A DNA stretch of 64,000 nt, from the NCBI GenBank assembly GCA_965216025.1, contig CBDCEX010000009.1, forward strand, positions 1-64,000, given 5' to 3'. The DNA comes from JADFQT01 sp965216025. Its GTDB lineage: Bacteria; Chloroflexota; Dehalococcoidia; Lucifugimonadales; UBA3495. Both the position numbers and the translations under genes were made by a program. The notes below the pieces were generated by a model. The model made no database searches. It was given only the letters and a program-made list of their open reading frames with translations, and was not told where the DNA came from. This document shows positions 60,967 through 64,000 of the stretch, one piece after another. Each line of letters begins with the position of its first letter. The first letter of the stretch is position 1.

Positions 60967-61007
60967 GGCCCTGGGGAGGTTATGTAAATCCCTGGGGCCT
61001 TTTCTTT
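60967..61007 (+). terminator. Intrinsic terminator after tRNA-Sec
   Basis: GGCCCTGGGGA (60967-60977) pairs with TCCCTGGGGCC (60989-60999), including two G-U pairs, and is followed by TTTTCTTTT. Confidence 0.75.
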
Positions 61008-61390
61008 TGGGGGGAATGTCTACGGTTTGTCCACGAACTTTTCCTCTGGTCCTTTGCTCAGCCATGACAAGCACTGGACGGAAAACCGAGCCAAGGGTCT
61101 GGGGACGCGAGGCCTGTTGGCTATCGTGACCACCAGAGTTGAAGGCGGCAATCCAGGTCTCCTGCGAGGAGCGGCGAGACGGCTATGTAGCGAAGCTTCG
61201 GACTAGGTACCAGGAAGGGCAGGGGAGACGGTCCTGCGGGACTGGGAGGATTTGTCACCTTTTACCGCCAACCCCAAAGAGCACTGGTTGCAGACGGAAA
61301 GGACATTGCTTGATTAGGAGCGCCTGGCGGCCTGAAATCGAGGCGAAATGCCGCGATACCAATTATCTACCAGTAAAGTTTTAATCGGGA
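61008..61390. other. Intergenic stretch with no recognised feature
   Basis: Short frames are present on both strands but none has a ribosome-binding site or family signature. It separates the tRNA-Sec terminator from the 3' end of the convergent amidohydrolase gene. Confidence 0.4.
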
Positions 61391-62782
61391 CTAAACTATC
61401 GGCCAGCGGGATGGATATGCAACCCCGGTTCGTGCCAGCAAGTCTTCACCCAGTTGCTGGACCTTTTGCATCAACTCCCATTCATCGACAAACAAGGGTT
61501 GGTGGTTCTCCACAACCACGCGACCATCCACCAAGACGGTATGGACGCTTCTTCCGTCCGCGTTGTAAACCAGGTTGGTCACCGGATTAAAAATCGTCCG
61601 CCATTCCGGCCTTTTCGTATCGAAGAGCACCAAGTCAGCCTTCTTTCCAACTTCTATGGAACCGATGTCCTCTTCGAGACCAAGGGCCCGGGCCCCAGAT
61701 ATAGTGGCCAACTCCAGAGCTGTTTCCGCTGGAATCATGGTCACATCTCTTCGGCTGTCTTTGTATAGGACAGCTGCTAAGTACATTGAGCGCATGGTTT
61801 CCAAAAGGTTGGAATTGTTGCCGGCGTCCGTTCCCAGTCCCACAGTGACACCCCTCTTCAGCATCTCGGGCAACATCCCGGTTTGCGTCATGCCGGCCCC
61901 TCCTTTGAGGGCTGCCGTCGGGCACATGACCGCCCTGCTCTGGGTCCGCGCCAAGCACTCAACCTCTACTTCATCAATACCCAAAGAGTGGGCCAGGACC
62001 ACATTAGGCCCCAAGACCCCGATGTCTTCCAGGTACTCAGCCGGCCTCTTGCCGTATTGCTCAACACAAGCTTGAATGTATTGGCGGCTGTTGTTGAAGT
62101 GCAGAGTTAGCCCGGTGCTGTAATGGTCGGCCAGGCCTTTAGCCCAGACCAACAGTTCCTGGGAGCAAAAGGCTGGGGAGAAAGGCATCGCCCAGGCTTG
62201 TACCCGGCCGTCAAGCCGGTTATGAAATGCCTGGATGGTCTTTTCCATTGCGGAGATCGCATCCGAGGTCGTTGAGACCGGCACATTAAGCGGGTTCGCT
62301 CGGTCAGCGACCTGCCAACCCACAATCAAGCGACAGCCCGACTGCTGGTAGGCCTCCATGCACACGTCCAGAAATTTGGTACTCCCTGGGTCTAAAAAGC
62401 AGGTGGTACCATATTTCAGCAGCTCGGTGATTCCGAGGAGCGAAGTGTAATACTCCTCCTCCTCAGTCATGGCTGCCTGCAACCTAAAGACGCTTGGCAA
62501 GTAGGCCGGTCCGAGGTCGTCCGGAAATATGCCGCGGGTCGCATGCGCATAGCTAATGTGCATGTGCCCGTTGATGAATCCTGGGGTCACAACCATCTCG
62601 GTAGCGTCGATTACCCGGTCCGCGGGCACTTCCGCCAGGTCTGCCGCCTTTCCTACGCGAGCAATTCGTTGACCTGCGATAAGTATTGACCCTTCCCGCA
62701 TTATGGTTCTTTGCGGGTCCAAGGTAATCAGAAACCTGGCACCTTCGATCTTCAAAGTATTCGCTGGCAACTGAAACATCAC
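61391..62782 (-). CDS. Amidohydrolase/deaminase family protein (463 aa)
   Basis: Metal-dependent hydrolase of the TrzN/AtzB/cytosine-deaminase type. It shows VVTPGFINGHMHISY (HxH near residues 73 and 75), TGLTLHFN (His), NVVLAHSLGIDEVEVE (His) and TVGLGTDAGNNSN (Asp). A C-terminal composite beta domain (IGSIEVGKKADLVLFDT) completes it. These mononuclear Zn/Fe enzymes remove amino or chloro groups from purines, pyrimidines or triazine-like rings. Substrate unknown. Start ATG is the first of two; ribosome-binding site is not strong. Confidence 0.9.
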   Translation of the reverse strand: MMFQLPANTLKIEGARFLITLDPQRTIMREGSILIAGQRIARVGKAADLAEVPADRVIDATEMVVTPGFINGHMHISYAHATRGIFPDDLGPAYLPSVFRLQAAMTEEEEYYTSLLGITELLKYGTTCFLDPGSTKFLDVCMEAYQQSGCRLIVGWQVADRANPLNVPVSTTSDAISAMEKTIQAFHNRLDGRVQAWAMPFSPAFCSQELLVWAKGLADHYSTGLTLHFNNSRQYIQACVEQYGKRPAEYLEDIGVLGPNVVLAHSLGIDEVEVECLARTQSRAVMCPTAALKGGAGMTQTGMLPEMLKRGVTVGLGTDAGNNSNLLETMRSMYLAAVLYKDSRRDVTMIPAETALELATISGARALGLEEDIGSIEVGKKADLVLFDTKRPEWRTIFNPVTNLVYNADGRSVHTVLVDGRVVVENHQPLFVDEWELMQKVQQLGEDLLARTGVAYPSRWPIV

Positions 62783-62929
62783 TCCGGTGTGAACTGCGTC
62801 ACCGGCGCTGACCCCAACTTATTCCAGTCCACCTTCGGCGCAGAAAACGCAATTGACGCTTTTCAAATGGAACCACTGAACAAAGCATCGATGGGCCCGG
62901 TGGCGGCATCTGGTGGATGGGTAGATGAC

Positions 62930-63055
62930 ACTGGAATCCGGTATGTGGGTGCTGTTGTATTCACCGGGGCCTCTAACATCGATCAAGGTGAACTGGGAAT
63001 CGTCATTCAACAACGCTTTAAGAGCCTGGGGAGATATGGGGCTAGCCACGCTCAC
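62930..63055 (-). pseudogene. Rhodanese-domain gene, 3' truncated
   Basis: GAGGAGGAGGTGTGAGC precedes GTG 63055. It reads SVASPISPQALKALLNDDSQ, then LIDVRGPGEYNSTHIPDS, the first half of a rhodanese-like domain (CH2A motif). After that the homology stops and the frame continues as unrelated sequence to 62819. The catalytic-loop half is missing. It likely was cut by a deletion or insertion next to the amidohydrolase gene. Confidence 0.65.
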
Positions 63056-63235
63056 ACCTCCTCCTCGGGGCTATACTGTGCCCCTAGCTTAATGCTACAT
63101 CCCTGGGAAATCCACCCGTTGGGGCCACAATCTGGGGATAGCCATGCCCTCATGCGGCTAGGTTTCCTACGGTTGATAGTTTTCTCCCCACTATAGCCCA
63201 GGCTGGAGCGCCTGATCTGTTGTGAGGGGGCCACC

Positions 63236-63388
63236 CTAGTATTACAACGACGGTTCCTCTGGCAGGGCGATTTTCGAGAATGATTTGAACCTGACAACGT
63301 GATGCGATGAGCCTACCGTGATAGCCCGCTGGCAGCCGAATACGAAGGGTAAGACAACATATTTGGTAATCCGTCGTTGTAATACTAG
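63236..63388. mobile_element. 145-bp inverted-repeat element with CTAG flanks
   Basis: CTAGTATTACAACGACGG (63236-63253) and its exact complement (63371-63388) bound 145 bases that encode nothing. If CTAG is the target duplication, the terminal repeats are TATTACAACGACGG (14 bp perfect). Its ends do not resemble those of the 170-bp MITE, though the same CTAG target is used. Alternatively the pair is the terminal inverted repeat of a decayed insertion sequence. Confidence 0.7.
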
Positions 63389-64000
63389 AAACCCGGCTGA
63401 AAAGCCCTGCTGTGACGAGATGAGGCGGAGGTTAACCAGCGGACTGGGCCAGGTCTGAGACTAAGGGCGGCCCAGCTGGCAGCGACCAATATGAATTGGG
63501 CGGTAACGATGGGCGACCCGGTGGCGAACTCAGGGCAGGCTCCGGCGGCGGGCCGGTCCGGTCTATTCTCTGGTTTATTGGGGGAGGAGCCTGGACCCTG
63601 GGACATCATCCCAGTCTTGGTAGCCACCAGGGTCAGGTTGGCCACCGTGGCGGCCAGGAGTAGCTGATAAAGGGTCTTGGCCCGGCCAAAGTAGCGAGCT
63701 TGGCGGACTCCCAGTTGGACCAGCCGCGCTAGGCGATGCTCGACCACCTGCCGCCGGCCACGGTATTCGGCGAAGTCCTCACTTTTCTGGAAGGCCCAGG
63801 CTTGTTGCAGGAGCGCCTCTTGAGGATGGAGTGTCACCGTGCGGCCTTTGCCCTCTCCAGCCGCCACGCACTGGGACCGCAGGGGGCATGCGCCACAGAC
63901 CTTCGGGTCGAATTGAAAACTCTGGACCGGGTAGGTCTGGCCCAACCGGTTGGTCCGGGTACCCATGGTGCGTAGCGTGTGGGTGACCTGCCCGGCCGGG
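63385..64000 (-). CDS. IS1182-family transposase, C-terminal part
   Basis: The frame enters from beyond base 64000 and ends at 63385. PAGQVTHTLRTMGTRTNR, VCGACPLRSQCVAAGEGKGR (cysteine-rich knuckle), TVTLHPQEALLQQA, RRQVVEHRLARLVQLGVRQARYFG and LYQLLLAATVANLTLVATKTG are the DDE_Tnp_1_6 C-terminal region of IS1182 transposases, with the catalytic Glu in VVEHRLAR. The last 60 or so residues read through beyond the usual end, so the stop may be displaced; the end abuts the 145-bp inverted-repeat element. Confidence 0.88.
   Translation of the reverse strand, partial: PAGQVTHTLRTMGTRTNRLGQTYPVQSFQFDPKVCGACPLRSQCVAAGEGKGRTVTLHPQEALLQQAWAFQKSEDFAEYRGRRQVVEHRLARLVQLGVRQARYFGRAKTLYQLLLAATVANLTLVATKTGMMSQGPGSSPNKPENRPDRPAAGACPEFATGSPIVTAQFILVAASWAALSLRPGPVRWLTSASSRHSRAFQPGF

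Noticed and set aside
60760..61074. Minus-strand open frame across trxA end, tRNA-Sec and terminator
   Set aside because: It crosses a tRNA gene and a terminator on the other strand and shows no domain.

Overview
The window looks like a piece of a Chloroflexota chromosome, probably Dehalococcoidia or SAR202-like. That placement is inferred from gene content: an F420-type LLM oxidoreductase, a PPOX-class flavoprotein, an Abhydrolase_10 esterase, three separate thiamine-diphosphate enzymes, an ADP-forming acyl-CoA synthetase, a double-length ThyX and a selenocysteine tRNA. No ribosomal RNA or other phylogenetic marker is present to confirm it. Coding is on both strands in short operons. The chromosome is rich in small dispersed repeats and insertion sequences.

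Left part (1-7.7 kb): a graveyard of mobile DNA. It holds an IS701-type transposase running off the left edge, a frameshifted alpha/beta hydrolase, a cinA-like gene cut by an IS3 transposase remnant, and an adenylation-domain fragment. It also holds the remains of an integrative element: a helix-turn-helix (Xis/AlpA-like) gene split by a 170-bp MITE, two unknown proteins, and a tyrosine integrase with one in-frame stop.

7.74-18.09 kb: a complete-looking 10.35-kb integrated element. It is bounded by a 22-bp direct repeat made from the 3' end of a tRNA-Glu(CTC) gene and carries a P4-type integrase next to the tRNA. It encodes a VapE-like ATPase, terminase large subunit, HNH nuclease, HK97-type capsid protein, prohead protease, head-tail connector, adaptor and portal, but no recognisable tail or lysis genes. 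This is the layout of a capsid-forming phage satellite, with an unusual order of head genes. It is the strongest candidate here for a little-described system.

18.2-35.5 kb: host metabolism. This part has a frameshifted cytochrome c lipoprotein, an AIR-synthase/HypE relative, DedA, a formamidase, two divergent ThDP enzymes, a Uma2 protein, an ADP-forming acyl-CoA synthetase and a PPOX protein. It ends with a 1,248-residue CHAT-STAND-TPR protein whose CHAT cysteine is missing, followed by a YVTN beta-propeller. A second copy of the 170-bp MITE lies exactly at the stop codon of one ThDP gene.

35.6-60.4 kb: a segment bracketed by two nearly identical IS66-family elements in inverted orientation, each with its own 8-bp target duplication. 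Between them lie an Abhydrolase_10 gene, an LLM oxidoreductase, MmgE/PrpD, SirB1, an ECF sigma/anti-sigma pair, a flavodoxin, ThyX and a third ThDP enzyme. The segment also holds a pyruvate-dehydrogenase operon (lpd-pdhA-pdhB-VOC-pdhC), a fused RNA m5U methyltransferase-Maf protein joined to tat genes, and an ORF-less group II intron sitting directly after the tatA terminator.

60.4-64 kb: thioredoxin, tRNA-Sec, an amidohydrolase, a broken rhodanese gene, a second kind of CTAG-flanked inverted-repeat element, and an IS1182-type transposase running off the right edge.
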